Positions 12,727 through 23,874 are shown, numbered from the stretch's first letter. The stretch: DNA of 64,000 nucleotides from Pantoea sp. At-9b (GCF_000175935.2 NC_014837.1:4216001-4280000), one strand, 5' to 3'. The notes: a model not told the origin generated them from the sequence alone. A program made the numbers and translations.

Positions 12727-12749
12727 AACGGGTGCCATCAGCACCCGTT
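12727..12749. terminator. Hairpin between rraA and zapB
   Basis: Perfect 9-bp stem AACGGGTGC/GCACCCGTT with the 5-nt loop CATCA. The U-tract on the plus strand is poor (GTGTT) and is somewhat better on the minus strand (TTTTCG). Likely a shared terminator of convergent genes. Confidence 0.65.
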
Positions 12750-12771
12750 GTGTTAAGCGTTCAAAGTACGC

Positions 12772-13011
12772 TTAGACTTCTTCCATTTTTCCCAGCAGAG
12801 CACGCAGACGCTCCTGCCACACATGCTGCTCTTCTTTCAGCTGCTGATTTTCACGTACCAGCGCATCCTGGTTGCCTGAAGATTGGTGTACTTCATTCTT
12901 CAGGTGATTGTTCTGCTCTTTCAGCTCTTCAATTTCCATCTGCAACAGGGTGATGGTATCAATCGCCTGCTGTACTTTCGCTTCCAGTTTTTCGAACACT
13001 TCAAATGACAT
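12772..13011 (-). CDS. zapB: Z-ring associated coiled-coil protein ZapB
   Basis: Small cytoplasmic coiled coil that bundles the FtsZ ring through ZapA. The start at 13011 ([18 protein letters not shown]) gives 79 aa against 81 in E. coli. The whole protein is a heptad-patterned coiled coil ending [15 protein letters not shown]. An in-frame upstream extension to 13167 is not conserved and covers the promoter region. Confidence 0.96.
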   Translation of the reverse strand: MSFEVFEKLEAKVQQAIDTITLLQMEIEELKEQNNHLKNEVHQSSGNQDALVRENQQLKEEQHVWQERLRALLGKMEEV

Positions 13012-13441
13012 CTTTCTGACCTCTCCTAAATCTTGCAAGGCGTTGATGGTGCTGACCCGACGCAACGCGCGCCCGTCCATGACGCGGCCAGCAACGATGT
13101 CCCGATTGTATGTAGCGCGCCCCGGCAAGTCCAGCGGCGCAAGGCTTGCGAAGGAAGTCTGTAACACTTTTCAGTTAATGCCTAAAAAAAAGCGCCAGCT
13201 TGAACCCCTTTTCCGGCCCGACAAGAAACCCCCTACTGTCACTAAGGGAAATAGTGCTTAAAAAACCGCAAAAAACGCGAAAACGCGCATTTTTATGACA
13301 GACCACACAGAATTCAATTTCGCTATTTCTCGTTTATGCTCGTTAACGATAAATTTACAGCAGCCCTACAAGAGCGCTGGGTGGCTCAACGGATTGAGAA
13401 CAACAACTGATAAAATTTAACCTCGCTTCAGGAATGCCATT
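13012..13441. other. 430-bp zapB-glpF intergenic region
   Basis: Carries the zapB upstream region and the glpFK control region. The only convincing site is a GlpR-like operator at 13335-13354. No convincing gene: a 41-codon frame from the ATG at 13294 has no ribosome-binding site and overlaps the operator. Confidence 0.7.
13335..13354 (+). promoter_or_regulatory. Probable GlpR operator upstream of glpF
   Basis: TATGCTCGTTAACGATAAAT matches the GlpR half-site pattern ATGYTCG..CGA with central TTAA, about 90 nt before glpF. GlpR represses glpFK until glycerol-3-phosphate is present. Confidence 0.6.
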
Positions 13442-14284
13442 ATGAGTCAGACTACGAATACGCTAACAGGTCAGTGCATCGCCGAGTTTCTTGGTACCGG
13501 TTTGATTATCTTTTTCGGCGCGGGCTGTGTTGCTGCTCTGAAACTTGCCGGAGCCAGCTTCGGTCAATGGGAAATTTGTATTATCTGGGGTTTAGCTGTC
13601 TCCATGGCGGTTTATCTGAGTGCGGGCGTTTCAGGTGCCCATCTCAATCCAGCGGTGACCGTGGCACTTTGCCTGTTCGCCAACTTTGAAGGCCGCAAAG
13701 TTCTGCCTTACATTGTGGCGCAGGTTGCAGGTGCATTCTGTGCGGCGGCGCTGGTCTACGGTCTTTACTACAGTTTGTTTATCGACTTCGAGCAAAGCCA
13801 TCAGATGGTGCGTGGCAGCGTAGACAGTCTGCAACTGGCCGGGATCTTCTCAACCTATCCAAACCCTCATATCAGTGTAGGTCAGGCATTCCTGGTTGAG
13901 ATGGTCATTACTGCCGTGCTGATGGCGGTCATCATGGCGCTGACCGATGACGGCAACGGTGTGCCGCGTGGCCCAATGGCTCCGCTGTTGATTGGTCTGT
14001 TGGTGGCGGTAATTGGTGGTTCAATGGGTCCGCTCACTGGCTTCGCCCTGAACCCGGCTCGTGATTTCGGCCCGAAAGTTTTCGCATGGCTGGCAGGCTG
14101 GGGTAGTGTCGCCTTCACCGGTGGCAAAGATATTCCTTACTTCCTGGTTCCGATTTTTGGCCCGCTGGTCGGTGCCTGTCTCGGTGCCTTTGGTTACCGC
14201 GCTCTGATCGCACGACACCTGCCGAGCGTGGTTACCAGCAAGTCAGAAAGTCCGGTTGCGCGTGCTGAGCAGCGTAAAGCCTAA
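13442..14284 (+). CDS. glpF: Glycerol uptake facilitator (aquaglyceroporin)
   Basis: MIP-family inner-membrane channel for passive glycerol entry. The product is 280 aa with six membrane segments and the two NPA half-helices: GAHLNPAV (NPA 69-71) and GFALNPARDF (NPA 204-206). The second has the Arg and Asp that mark glycerol facilitators rather than water-only aquaporins. First gene of glpF-glpK, with glpK 30 nt downstream; GlpR-type operator upstream. Confidence 0.97.
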   Translation: MSQTTNTLTGQCIAEFLGTGLIIFFGAGCVAALKLAGASFGQWEICIIWGLAVSMAVYLSAGVSGAHLNPAVTVALCLFANFEGRKVLPYIVAQVAGAFCAAALVYGLYYSLFIDFEQSHQMVRGSVDSLQLAGIFSTYPNPHISVGQAFLVEMVITAVLMAVIMALTDDGNGVPRGPMAPLLIGLLVAVIGGSMGPLTGFALNPARDFGPKVFAWLAGWGSVAFTGGKDIPYFLVPIFGPLVGACLGAFGYRALIARHLPSVVTSKSESPVARAEQRKA

Positions 14285-14314
14285 GTTTCACTTTAAGATC
14301 ATCAGGAAAAACGT

Positions 14315-15829
<1,515 letters not shown>

Positions 15830-15840
15830 TCCCCCTGCGA

Positions 15841-15867
15841 CCCGCGGCACCCTGCCGCGGGTTTTTT
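15841..15867 (+). terminator. Intrinsic terminator of glpFK
   Basis: CCCGCGGCA-CCC-TGCCGCGGG hairpin, 9-bp perfect stem, followed by T6. Confidence 0.93.
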
Positions 15868-15924
15868 CCGTCGAATTTCCCCGCTGTGCTACACTGCCCG
15901 CCTGTTTTTTGTCAGGTGCAGACC

Positions 15925-16935
15925 ATGAAACGAGAACTCGCGATTGAATTTTCCCGCGTTACCGAAGCCGCCGCATTGGCGGGCTATCACTGGTTAGGAC
16001 GCGGCGACAAGAATGCTGCCGACGGCGCTGCCGTCAATGCCATGCGTATTATGCTGAATACCATCGATATCGACGGCCAGATTGTGATTGGCGAAGGTGA
16101 AATCGATGAAGCGCCCATGCTGTACATCGGTGAAAAGGTCGGGACCGGCCAGGGCGATGCGGTTGATATCGCCGTCGATCCGATTGAAGGTACACGCATG
16201 ACCGCCCTGGGCCAAGCCAATGCGCTGGCGGTACTGGCAGTCGGCGATAAAGGCAGCTTCCTGCATGCACCTGATATGTATATGGAAAAATTGATTGTCG
16301 GGCCGGGAGCGCATGGCGCTATCGATCTCAATCTGCCGCTGGAAACTAACCTGCACAACATCGCCGCCGCGCTGGGCAAAGCACTCAGTCAGCTGACGGT
16401 GTCGATTCTGGCCAAGCCGCGCCACGATGCGGTGATTGCGCAATTGCAGCAACTCGGTGTGCGTGTGTTTACTTTCCCGGATGGCGATGTCGCGGCATCG
16501 ATTCTGACCTGTATGCCCGACAGCGAAGTGGATGTGATGTATGGCATTGGTGGGGCACCGGAAGGCGTGGTATCCGCCGCAGTAATCCGCGCACTGGATG
16601 GCGATATGCAGGCGCGTTTGCTGCCGCGTCATCAGGTCAAAGGGGATAACGCAGAGAATCGCCGTCTGGGTGAGCAGGAGTTGCAGCGCTGTGCCGACAT
16701 GGGGATTGAAGCGGGTAAAGTGCTGACGCTGGCACAAATGGCGCGCAACGATAACGTGATTTTTGCCGCCACCGGCATCACTACCGGCGACTTACTTAAA
16801 GGCATTACCCGTAAAGGTAACATCGCCACCAGCGAAACCCTGCTGATTCGCGGTAAATCCCGCACCATTCGCCGCATCCAGTCGATCCATTATCTGGATC
16901 GCAAAGATGCGGCGTTGCACCCGTTTATCCTGTAA
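15925..16935 (+). CDS. glpX: Class II fructose-1,6-bisphosphatase
   Basis: Gluconeogenic enzyme hydrolysing fructose-1,6-bisphosphate to fructose-6-phosphate, Mn2+-dependent. ATG at 15925 (MKRELAIEFSRVTEAAAL) gives 336 aa, equal to E. coli GlpX; an upstream ATG at 15886 adds unconserved residues. Metal-site motifs IGEGEIDEAPM and VDPIEGTRMT; substrate loop GDGDVAAS-like in FPDGDVAASILTC; C-terminal GKSRTIRRIQSIHYLDR. The 3' end overlaps the convergent emrD-like gene by 11 nt. Confidence 0.97.
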   Translation: MKRELAIEFSRVTEAAALAGYHWLGRGDKNAADGAAVNAMRIMLNTIDIDGQIVIGEGEIDEAPMLYIGEKVGTGQGDAVDIAVDPIEGTRMTALGQANALAVLAVGDKGSFLHAPDMYMEKLIVGPGAHGAIDLNLPLETNLHNIAAALGKALSQLTVSILAKPRHDAVIAQLQQLGVRVFTFPDGDVAASILTCMPDSEVDVMYGIGGAPEGVVSAAVIRALDGDMQARLLPRHQVKGDNAENRRLGEQELQRCADMGIEAGKVLTLAQMARNDNVIFAATGITTGDLLKGITRKGNIATSETLLIRGKSRTIRRIQSIHYLDRKDAALHPFIL

Positions 16936-18121
16936 CCGTCTGTTTGCCGCTCTCGGGATGACGTGAGAGCGGCCACCAGCACAGCAGCATCACTAACGCC
17001 GTCACGAACATCAGCAAGCCAAGGCTGAACTGATCGCGTTGCGGCATCAACGCCGACAGCCAGGCCACCAGCCCGGAACCCAGATTCTGTAAACCGCCTA
17101 TCAGCGCACCCGCGCTGCCAGCCAGCCATGCATACGGTTCCATCGCGCCGGAGGTTGCCAGCGGAAACAGCATCCCTGCGCCGAAGAAAAACAGGGCGGC
17201 AGGCACCAGCAGCGTCCAGATGTTCATCACACCAAACCAGGCTGGCACCCACATCAGCAGTCCCGCCAGCAAACAGCTATTCACGCCATACCACATCAAC
17301 GTATGCCAGGATTTTTGCTCCCGTCCGGCAAACCAGGCACCAAAAAACGCCGCCGGGATCGGTAAAATAAACAGGATACTGACCGTTAAGCCATCCAACC
17401 CGAGCACACCCCCCAGCAGCACACCGCAGCTGGCTTCAAACACCGCAATGCCTGCCAGCGCACCAATCAGCAGCAACAGATAACGCACGAAGTTCCCATC
17501 GCTGAGAAGGGTGGCATAGCGTCGCATAAAAGGGGTCACCGGCGTTTCTGTCGGTCGGGTTTCCGGCAGCCAGCGCGCCATTGCCAGCGTCACGCCCACA
17601 CACAACAGCAGCAGAAAGGCGAAACAGGCATGCCAGCCAAATAACCGGGTCAGCAACGCCCCGATAACCGGGGCCAGCAGCGGGCTGACCAGAATACCCA
17701 TGTTCAGCAGGCTATTGGCCTGACGCAACGCCACACCGGCATACAGATCGCGCGGCATGGTTCGCGCCATCACGCCAGCTACGCCGGTGCCCAATCCCTG
17801 GATCGCGCTGCCCAATACCAGCACGGACAATGAAGGAGCAAACAACGCGATCAAGGCCCCCACCGCGAAGATCGTCATCCCGGCGAGGATCACCGGACGC
17901 CGCCCGATGCTATCCGACAGAGGACCGTAGATCAGCTGCGATCCGCCATAGGTGATTAAATAACCTGCCATTACCTGCTGCATCGCGCCGCTGTGCACGT
18001 TGAGCGCATCTGCCATCCCGGACATTGCCGGTACATAGATGGTTTGTGCCATCTGCCCGACCGCCACCAGCACAATCAGCATAAATAACAGCAGGCGGTT
18101 TTCCGTTTTAGATTTCAACAT
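16925..18121 (-). CDS. emrD: EmrD-type multidrug MFS transporter
   Basis: 12-TM major-facilitator (DHA1) exporter, expected to be a proton-driven drug/detergent pump. The stretch LVAVGQMAQTIYVPAM, motif A-like YGPLSDSIGRRPVIL, GVMARTMPRDLY and ILFILPIPAAFFGAWFAGR follow E. coli EmrD closely throughout. ATG at 18121 gives 398 aa (E. coli 394); a TTG at 18148 would add nine residues. Neither start has a good ribosome-binding site. In E. coli K-12 emrD is not next to glpX, so its place here is a local rearrangement or insertion. Convergent with glpX, divergent from fpr. Confidence 0.88.
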   Translation of the reverse strand: MLKSKTENRLLLFMLIVLVAVGQMAQTIYVPAMSGMADALNVHSGAMQQVMAGYLITYGGSQLIYGPLSDSIGRRPVILAGMTIFAVGALIALFAPSLSVLVLGSAIQGLGTGVAGVMARTMPRDLYAGVALRQANSLLNMGILVSPLLAPVIGALLTRLFGWHACFAFLLLLCVGVTLAMARWLPETRPTETPVTPFMRRYATLLSDGNFVRYLLLLIGALAGIAVFEASCGVLLGGVLGLDGLTVSILFILPIPAAFFGAWFAGREQKSWHTLMWYGVNSCLLAGLLMWVPAWFGVMNIWTLLVPAALFFFGAGMLFPLATSGAMEPYAWLAGSAGALIGGLQNLGSGLVAWLSALMPQRDQFSLGLLMFVTALVMLLCWWPLSRHPESGKQTVTG

Positions 18122-18400
18122 GGAACAAAATGTCTGTCTGATAAACAAAGTAAAGGCAGCAGTAAAAAAGGCTGCCTGTCATGAATGGCGGCAAAAATAT
18201 CAGGATTCGATGACAAAGCGAGGGGTGAGGCAAAAGCCGTTTCCTGATCATCGTCAAGCTGCGCTACCAGGTTGTAAAGCGCCCGCTACAGTTGAAGCAG
18301 AGTGCGCTGCATTTGTCGCTGAGAGCCTTTTCACTGCTCAGAGACTGGCAATCTTCCTGATGGCTGACGAAGATAGTGACATGCCTGAAAAATCAACAAT

Positions 18401-18406
18401 AAGGAG
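18401..18406 (+). promoter_or_regulatory. Strong ribosome-binding site deciding the fpr start
   Basis: AAGGAG five nt before the ATG at 18412. It argues against the in-frame GTG at 18406, which overlaps the site. Confidence 0.85.
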
Positions 18407-18411
18407 TGAGC

Positions 18412-19158
18412 ATGGCAGAGTGGGTCAATGCTGAAGTACAAGAAGTGAAAAACTGGACCGACGCCCTGTTCAGTCTGCGCGTGCGGGCACCGGTTGATCC
18501 CTTTATTGCCGGGCAATTTGCCAAACTGGCGCTGGAAATTGACGGTGAGCGTGTGCAACGCGCCTATTCTTATGTCAATGCACCGCAAGATCCGCTGCTG
18601 GAGTTCTACCTGGTGACCGTGCCGGAAGGCAAACTCAGCCCGAGACTACAGGCGCTGCGCCCCGGTGATCAGGTGATGGTGACCAAAGAAGCATCCGGTT
18701 TTTTTGTGCTGGATGAGATCCCTGATTGTCAGACGCTGTGGATGCTGGCAACCGGCACCGCCATCGGTCCCTATTTGTCGATTCTGCAACAAGGGGAAGG
18801 ACTGGAACGTTTCGAGAATATTGTGCTGGTGCATGCAGCACGCTTCGCCGCCGATCTCAGTTTTCTGCCCCTGATGCAGCAATTACAGCAGCGCTATCAG
18901 GGCAAATTACGCATTCAGACGGTGGTCAGCCGTGAACAGAATGCGGATTCGCTGCACGGGCGTGTTCCTCAGCTTATCGAAAGCGGGGAACTCGAACGGG
19001 CAGTAGGGTTAGCGATGGATGCCGCAACCAGCCACGTCATGCTGTGCGGCAATCCGCAAATGGTTCGCGATACCCAACAAGTGTTGAAAGACAGCCGCGA
19101 TATGCGCAAACATTTCAAACGCAAACCCGGCCATATGAGCAGCGAGCATTACTGGTAA
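18412..19158 (+). CDS. fpr: Ferredoxin/flavodoxin-NADP+ reductase
   Basis: FAD enzyme passing electrons between NADPH and flavodoxin or ferredoxin; in enterics part of the SoxRS response. The product is 248 aa, identical in length to E. coli. FAD-binding RVQRAYSYVNAP, NADP-binding ATGTAIGPYLSIL, MLCGNPQMVRDTQ and the C-terminal EHYW, which stacks on the flavin, are all present. The start is set by AAGGAG at 18401. Divergent from emrD. I could not identify a convincing SoxS box in the 290-bp upstream region. Confidence 0.97.
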   Translation: MAEWVNAEVQEVKNWTDALFSLRVRAPVDPFIAGQFAKLALEIDGERVQRAYSYVNAPQDPLLEFYLVTVPEGKLSPRLQALRPGDQVMVTKEASGFFVLDEIPDCQTLWMLATGTAIGPYLSILQQGEGLERFENIVLVHAARFAADLSFLPLMQQLQQRYQGKLRIQTVVSREQNADSLHGRVPQLIESGELERAVGLAMDAATSHVMLCGNPQMVRDTQQVLKDSRDMRKHFKRKPGHMSSEHYW

Positions 19159-19181
19159 GACGCGGCACGAAGAATGACAGT

Positions 19182-19219
19182 TTTTTACCGGCGTGGGTTT
19201 TGACTTTCGCCGGTAAAAA
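19182..19219. repeat. 12-bp perfect inverted repeat between fpr and yiiQ
   Basis: TTTTTACCGGCG (19182-19193) and CGCCGGTAAAAA (19208-19219) with a 14-nt spacer. It may be an fpr 3' hairpin or an operator of yiiQ; the absence of a trailing U-run on the plus strand speaks against a simple terminator. Confidence 0.6.
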
Positions 19220-19262
19220 CCGTTCTAATCGTGGGCTACGTTATTGGGTTAGGACCGAAGCA

Positions 19263-19853
19263 ATGAAGAATTTGCCAGGCGCGTTGCTGCTCAGCCTCGC
19301 ACTGACATTTCCCGTCTGGGCAGAAGATGCACCACCGCAGGATCGCAGCGATCACCTGCCTGCTGCCCCCTATTTGCTGCCTGGTGCGCCCACCTTTGAT
19401 ATGACCATTGCGCAGTTCCGTGAAAAGTACAATGCTGCCAATCCCGACCTGCAATTGCTGGAGTTTCGCGCTATCGATAGCCACGACGACAAAAGCAACC
19501 TGACGCGAGCAGCCAGCAAAATCAACGAAACCCTGTATGCCTCGACCGCGCTGGAGCAAGGCACCGGGAAGATCAAAACGCTGCAAATCACCTGGCTCCC
19601 GCTCCCCGGACCGGATGAGAAGAATGCCCAGGAAAAAGCGATGGCTTATATGACTGCCCTGCTGCGCTTTTTCTCTCCGGGTTTGTCCGCGGAAGATGGA
19701 CACAAAAAGCTCGATGCGCTGCTCAGCGCAGGTAAAGGCTCGCGCTATTTTTCCCGTAATGAAGGGGCACTGCGTTTTGTCGTCGCCGACAATGGCGACA
19801 AGGGGCTGACCTTTGCCGTCGAGCCAATAAAACTGGCGCTCGCCACCCCCTGA
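19263..19853 (+). CDS. yiiQ: DUF1454 periplasmic protein YiiQ
   Basis: Conserved enterobacterial protein of unknown role. ATG at 19263 gives 196 aa with a signal peptide (MKNLPGALLLSLALTFPVWA, cleavage around VWA-ED). The conserved core APYLLPGAPTFDMTI-like segment, SNLTRAASKINETLYAST and the C-terminus DNGDKGLTFAVEPIKLAL match E. coli YiiQ. Sits between fpr and tpiA as in E. coli. Confidence 0.92.
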   Translation: MKNLPGALLLSLALTFPVWAEDAPPQDRSDHLPAAPYLLPGAPTFDMTIAQFREKYNAANPDLQLLEFRAIDSHDDKSNLTRAASKINETLYASTALEQGTGKIKTLQITWLPLPGPDEKNAQEKAMAYMTALLRFFSPGLSAEDGHKKLDALLSAGKGSRYFSRNEGALRFVVADNGDKGLTFAVEPIKLALATP

Positions 19854-19973
19854 TCACCCCGGCAAAAATGACGAAAAGCAAAGCCAGCAGCATATTTGAT
19901 CTCTATACTGTCTGGCAGACATCGCTGCCATTGCGCAGCGCTATTTCATGAATCGCGTTATGCGGAGGAAAGA

Positions 19974-20741
19974 ATGCGACATCCACTGGTTATGGGTAAC
20001 TGGAAACTGAACGGCAGCAAACACATGACGGAAGAGCTGATCGCAGGTTTGCGTAAAGAGCTGTCAGGTGTTGAGGGTTGCGGCGTGGCAATTGCGCCAC
20101 CGGCACTCTACCTTGGCCAGGCGAAACATGCCATTTCCGGTAGCCACATTGCTCTGGGTGCTCAGAACGTGGACGTCAACCTGTCTGGTGCTTTCACCGG
20201 CGAAACTTCAGCAGACATGCTGAAGGACATCGGTGCCAAATACATCATCATTGGCCATTCTGAGCGTCGTACTTACCACAAAGAAAGCGACGAGTTTATC
20301 GCGAAGAAATTTGCCGTGCTGAAAGCCGCTGGCCTGGTGCCGGTGCTGTGCATTGGTGAAACCGACGCCGAGAACGAAGCGGGCAAAACTGAAGAAGTTT
20401 GCGCACGTCAGATCGACGCAGTGCTGGAAACTCAGGGTGCAGAAGCCTTCCAGGGTGCCGTGATTGCCTACGAACCGGTGTGGGCGATTGGTACTGGTAA
20501 ATCAGCAACCCCGGCTCAGGCCCAGGCGGTGCATAAATTTATTCGTGACCATATCGCGAAGAAAGATGCCGCAGTTGCAGCACAGGTCATCATTCAGTAC
20601 GGCGGTTCTGTGAATGATAAAAATGCCGCAGAACTGTTTACTCAGCCAGACATCGATGGCGCGCTGGTTGGCGGTGCGTCACTGAAAGCTGATGCTTTTG
20701 CCGTGATCGTCAAAGCCGCAGCGGCAGCGAAAAACGCCTAA
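19974..20741 (+). CDS. tpiA: Triose-phosphate isomerase
   Basis: Interconverts dihydroxyacetone phosphate and glyceraldehyde-3-phosphate in glycolysis and gluconeogenesis. ATG at 19974 after GGAGGA gives 255 aa beginning [14 protein letters not shown]. Catalytic residues Lys11, His95 ([10 protein letters not shown]) and Glu167 ([11 protein letters not shown]) are present, as is the phosphate-gripping YGGSV. An upstream in-frame extension (19896) is unconserved. Terminator shared with cdh. Confidence 0.98.
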   Translation: MRHPLVMGNWKLNGSKHMTEELIAGLRKELSGVEGCGVAIAPPALYLGQAKHAISGSHIALGAQNVDVNLSGAFTGETSADMLKDIGAKYIIIGHSERRTYHKESDEFIAKKFAVLKAAGLVPVLCIGETDAENEAGKTEEVCARQIDAVLETQGAEAFQGAVIAYEPVWAIGTGKSATPAQAQAVHKFIRDHIAKKDAAVAAQVIIQYGGSVNDKNAAELFTQPDIDGALVGGASLKADAFAVIVKAAAAAKNA

Positions 20742-20758
20742 GTGTTCTGATACTTGCG

Positions 20759-20785
20759 AGGCGGCTGATTAGCCGCCTTTTTTAT
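20759..20785. terminator. Terminator between tpiA and cdh
   Basis: AGGCGGCT-GATT-AGCCGCCT hairpin followed by T-rich TTTTTTA on the plus strand; it ends at the cdh stop codon. Confidence 0.88.
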
Positions 20786-21537
20786 TGCAGTATCTGGCAG
20801 CGATGATCCTGCAATTCCTCTGCCGAACCGCTATTTAATCGCGCCCAGTTGCGTTCAATCGCCATCAACGCCAGACGGCCATCCGGTAGCGCCGCCAACG
20901 CCATGCCATATTTCCCCATCTCAGAACGTGCATCAGGCACTTCCGTTGCCAGACGAATAAAAACACTCTGCTGCGCCAGTTGCGCGGTTGTCAGCGTGCG
21001 AATCTGATAACGGTGGTTTTGCAGCGTCTCACTTTGCCATTGTTCGTTAAGCTGTGGGGCCAGTAAATCCAGCCGCTGACGAACATCAGGTCGCAGGCAA
21101 GAAATATGGATATGCAGCTGATTTTGCGTGCGGCCATATTGCGAATTAATCGCCAGCGATAACACGCTATCCTCTATGGGTTTGCCACGCCGTTGCGCCA
21201 GCAATCCTCGCTCACGCCAGGCATCTGCAAATAGATTTGGCGTAGCTGGATCCAACAACAGCGGACTTTCCATCCCGGTGATTTTTTCGATCGGCATCAA
21301 CAGATATTGCAAAGGACCGTTGAGATCTTTCAGCGTGACATAGCCCTGCGCCACGTTCACCTGCTGACAAGGTGCCGGGTTACCTTTTTGCATCATGCCG
21401 GGCAGGCACTTTTCGCTGATGATTTGCCACAAGGCATTGGAATTTTTCTGGAAGTGCCCGGCAGCCAGTAATAAACCGACCACCAGCACGGCAAGCAGTA
21501 AGATAATCAGACTCAGGGCACGGCGGCTTCCCTGCAT
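20782..21537 (-). CDS. cdh: CDP-diacylglycerol pyrophosphatase
   Basis: Hydrolyses CDP-diacylglycerol to phosphatidate and CMP at the inner membrane. 251 aa, the usual length: an N-terminal membrane anchor (about residues 7-28) and a HIT-like catalytic region with NQLHIHISCLRPDVR; conserved KDLNGPLQYLLMPIEKITG and C-terminal EELQDHRCQIL. Convergent with tpiA, the same neighbour as in E. coli. Confidence 0.94.
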   Translation of the reverse strand: MQGSRRALSLIILLLAVLVVGLLLAAGHFQKNSNALWQIISEKCLPGMMQKGNPAPCQQVNVAQGYVTLKDLNGPLQYLLMPIEKITGMESPLLLDPATPNLFADAWRERGLLAQRRGKPIEDSVLSLAINSQYGRTQNQLHIHISCLRPDVRQRLDLLAPQLNEQWQSETLQNHRYQIRTLTTAQLAQQSVFIRLATEVPDARSEMGKYGMALAALPDGRLALMAIERNWARLNSGSAEELQDHRCQILQ

Positions 21538-21612
21538 GGCTTAATCCTCTGTTCATCACCTGCCAGCATCCTCGCCTGGCGCGTGATGAATGTCACGGGA
21601 TTTTGCCGCGCC

Positions 21613-21643
21613 ACAAAGCAAAACGGCCAGCTTGCGCTGACCG
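21613..21643 (-). terminator. Intrinsic terminator of sbp
   Basis: On the minus strand CGGTCAGC-GCAA-GCTGGCCG (one G-U pair) followed by TTTTGCTTT. Confidence 0.8.
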
Positions 21644-21665
21644 TGATACGGCGATGACAAAACCG

Positions 21666-22655
21666 TTACGGTTTCATCACCTGATCGTAGGTACCGCCAT
21701 CAGAGAAGTGGGTTTTCTGTGCTTTGTCCCAACCGCCAAATTTGCTGTCGATAGTGAACAGTTTTACCGGTGCGAAGGTGCTGGCAAATTTCTTCGCCAC
21801 CGCTTCATCGCGCGGACGGTAGAAGTTTTCTGCGGCGATGGTCTGGCCTTCTGGTGAGTAGAGATATTTCAGGTACTCTTCCGCTACTTTGCGCGTGCCC
21901 TGCTCATCCACCACTTTATCCACCACGGAGACGGTAGGCTCAGCCAGGATCGATTCGCTCGGGGTGATAATTTCAAACTTGTCTTTACCCAGCTTGTTAA
22001 CCGCCAGATAGGCTTCGTTTTCCCAGGCAATCAGCACGTCACCGATGCCACGCTCAACGAAGGTGTTGGTGGCGCCACGCGCACCGGAATCCTGTACTTC
22101 AACGTTCTTGAACAGCGCTTTGACATACGCCTGCGCTTTAGCCTGATCGCCGTTGTTCTGATCCAGCGCCCAGCCCCAGGCGGCAAGGTAGTTCCAACGT
22201 GCGCCGCCGGAAGTTTTCGGGTTTGGTGTAATCACCGAAACGCCCGGTTTGATTAAATCGCCCCAGTCGTGAATCCCTTTCGGGTTGCCTTTGCGAACAA
22301 GGAAGACAATGGTAGAGGTGTAAGGTGCAGAGTTATCGGGCAGGCGTTTGATCCAGTTTTTATCAATACGACCACGCTCAGCAATGGCATCAACGTCAGA
22401 CTGCAACGCCAAGGTGACCACATCGGCACGAATACCGTTGATGACCGAGGTGGCTTGCTTGCCAGAACCACCGTGTGACTGGCGGATGACCACGTTATCA
22501 CCGGTTTCCTGTTTGTAATGCGCGCTGAACGCTTTGTTGTATTGCTCATACAGTTCACGCGTCGGATCGTAAGACACGTTTAACAGCTGAATATCCTTTG
22601 CCAGAACACTGGTTGAAGCCAGTAACAGGGTGACACCAATACTCCACTTGTTCAT
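21666..22655 (-). CDS. sbp: Periplasmic sulfate-binding protein
   Basis: Delivers sulfate to the CysTWA ABC importer. ATG at 22655 gives 329 aa, the E. coli length, with signal peptide [19 protein letters not shown] cleaved before [12 protein letters not shown]. Oxyanion-binding stretches [12 protein letters not shown] and [13 protein letters not shown] are conserved, as is [15 protein letters not shown]. The in-frame upstream codons to 22694 are not conserved. Expected control by CysB/Cbl; no site is claimed. Flanked by cdh and pfkA as in E. coli. Confidence 0.97.
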   Translation of the reverse strand: MNKWSIGVTLLLASTSVLAKDIQLLNVSYDPTRELYEQYNKAFSAHYKQETGDNVVIRQSHGGSGKQATSVINGIRADVVTLALQSDVDAIAERGRIDKNWIKRLPDNSAPYTSTIVFLVRKGNPKGIHDWGDLIKPGVSVITPNPKTSGGARWNYLAAWGWALDQNNGDQAKAQAYVKALFKNVEVQDSGARGATNTFVERGIGDVLIAWENEAYLAVNKLGKDKFEIITPSESILAEPTVSVVDKVVDEQGTRKVAEEYLKYLYSPEGQTIAAENFYRPRDEAVAKKFASTFAPVKLFTIDSKFGGWDKAQKTHFSDGGTYDQVMKP

Positions 22656-22760
22656 TGCTTGCTCTCCGAAGTCGTTATAGAACAAGACTGACACAAACTA
22701 ATCCACAGATTAAAGAATTAAAAATAAGCTGTTATAACCGGATAGAATATAAACAGAGAC

Positions 22761-22786
22761 AAAAAAGGCGCGTGTCTTCACGCGCC
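22761..22786 (-). terminator. Intrinsic terminator of pfkA
   Basis: GGCGCGTG-TCTT-CACGCGCC stem on the plus strand preceded by A6, which reads as a hairpin plus U6 on the minus strand. Confidence 0.88.
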
Positions 22787-22799
22787 CGATTTTTACTGA

Positions 22800-23762
22800 T
22801 TAGTAGAGTTTTTTCGCGGTATCCAGCCAATCGCGCTTAAACGGACGCTTCATGTTTTCAATCGCGTCGATGATGTCGTGATGCACCATCTTCTCGTTCT
22901 GGATGCCCACACAGCGGCCACCATAGCCCTGCAACAGCAGCTCAATGGAGTAAGCGCCCATCCGCGATGCCAGGATGCGGTCATAGGCGCAAGGCGCGCC
23001 ACCACGCTGGATGTGGCCCAATACGGTCGCACGGGTTTCACGCTTGGTTTCCGCTTCAATGTAATGCGCCAAATCGTCGATATCACAGATATGTTCGGTG
23101 ATCGCCACGATGGCATGTTTTTTACCTTTGGCAATACCGGCTTTGATTTCGCTGACCAGCTCTTCACGGGTGTACGGAATTTCCGGTAATACGATAAATT
23201 CACAGCCACCGGCAATGGCTGCTGCCAGGGTCAGATCGCCACAGTAGCGCCCCATCACTTCAACGATCGAGATGCGCTGATGTGAAGAAGAGGTGTCACG
23301 CAGACGGTCAATGGCTTCCACCACCGTTTCCAGCGCGGTGAAGTAACCGATGGTGTAGTCAGTACCGGCCACATCGTTATCAATGGTGCCCGGTAAGCCA
23401 ATGCACGGGAAACCCATTTCAGTCAGGCGTTTAGCACCCATATAGGAACCATCACCGCCGATGACCACCAGCGCGTCGATACCGCGCTTTTTCATGTTTT
23501 CGATAGCAACCTGACGGACTTCTTCATTACGGAATTCCGGGAAGCGTGCAGAACCGAGGAAGGTTCCGCCGCGGTTGATCATGTCGGAGACGCTGTAGCG
23601 GTCAAGATTGATCATCCGGTCTTCATAAAGTCCCAGATAGCCGTCGTAGATACCAAAAACTTCAAGTCCTTCACTCAGCGCGGAACGTACAACTCCGCGA
23701 ATGGCTGCGTTCATGCCTGGGGCGTCGCCGCCGCTGGTCAGTACTCCGATTTTTTTGATCAT
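22800..23762 (-). CDS. pfkA: ATP-dependent 6-phosphofructokinase I
   Basis: Committed step of glycolysis. ATG at 23762 gives 320 aa ([19 protein letters not shown]), the standard length. ATP-binding GGDAPGMNA and GGDGSYMGA; catalytic [12 protein letters not shown] with the Asp base; the allosteric-site region and [16 protein letters not shown] are conserved. Upstream codons to 23783 are not conserved. A Cra-type operator is present in the promoter region. Confidence 0.98.
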   Translation of the reverse strand: MIKKIGVLTSGGDAPGMNAAIRGVVRSALSEGLEVFGIYDGYLGLYEDRMINLDRYSVSDMINRGGTFLGSARFPEFRNEEVRQVAIENMKKRGIDALVVIGGDGSYMGAKRLTEMGFPCIGLPGTIDNDVAGTDYTIGYFTALETVVEAIDRLRDTSSSHQRISIVEVMGRYCGDLTLAAAIAGGCEFIVLPEIPYTREELVSEIKAGIAKGKKHAIVAITEHICDIDDLAHYIEAETKRETRATVLGHIQRGGAPCAYDRILASRMGAYSIELLLQGYGGRCVGIQNEKMVHHDIIDAIENMKRPFKRDWLDTAKKLY

Positions 23763-23874
23763 GACAACCTCTGGATTGTTCAAAACTAGGGATTATTCTC
23801 GCCAGTGCCCCTGCGGAAACCAGCTCGCGATCGCACGGCCTTATAGTTGTGAGATAGTATATCAAAGGCTGGAT

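Noticed and set aside
13294-13419. 41-codon open frame upstream of glpF starting at ATG 13294
   Set aside because: No ribosome-binding site, overlaps the GlpR-like operator and probable promoter, and the peptide has no recognisable pattern.
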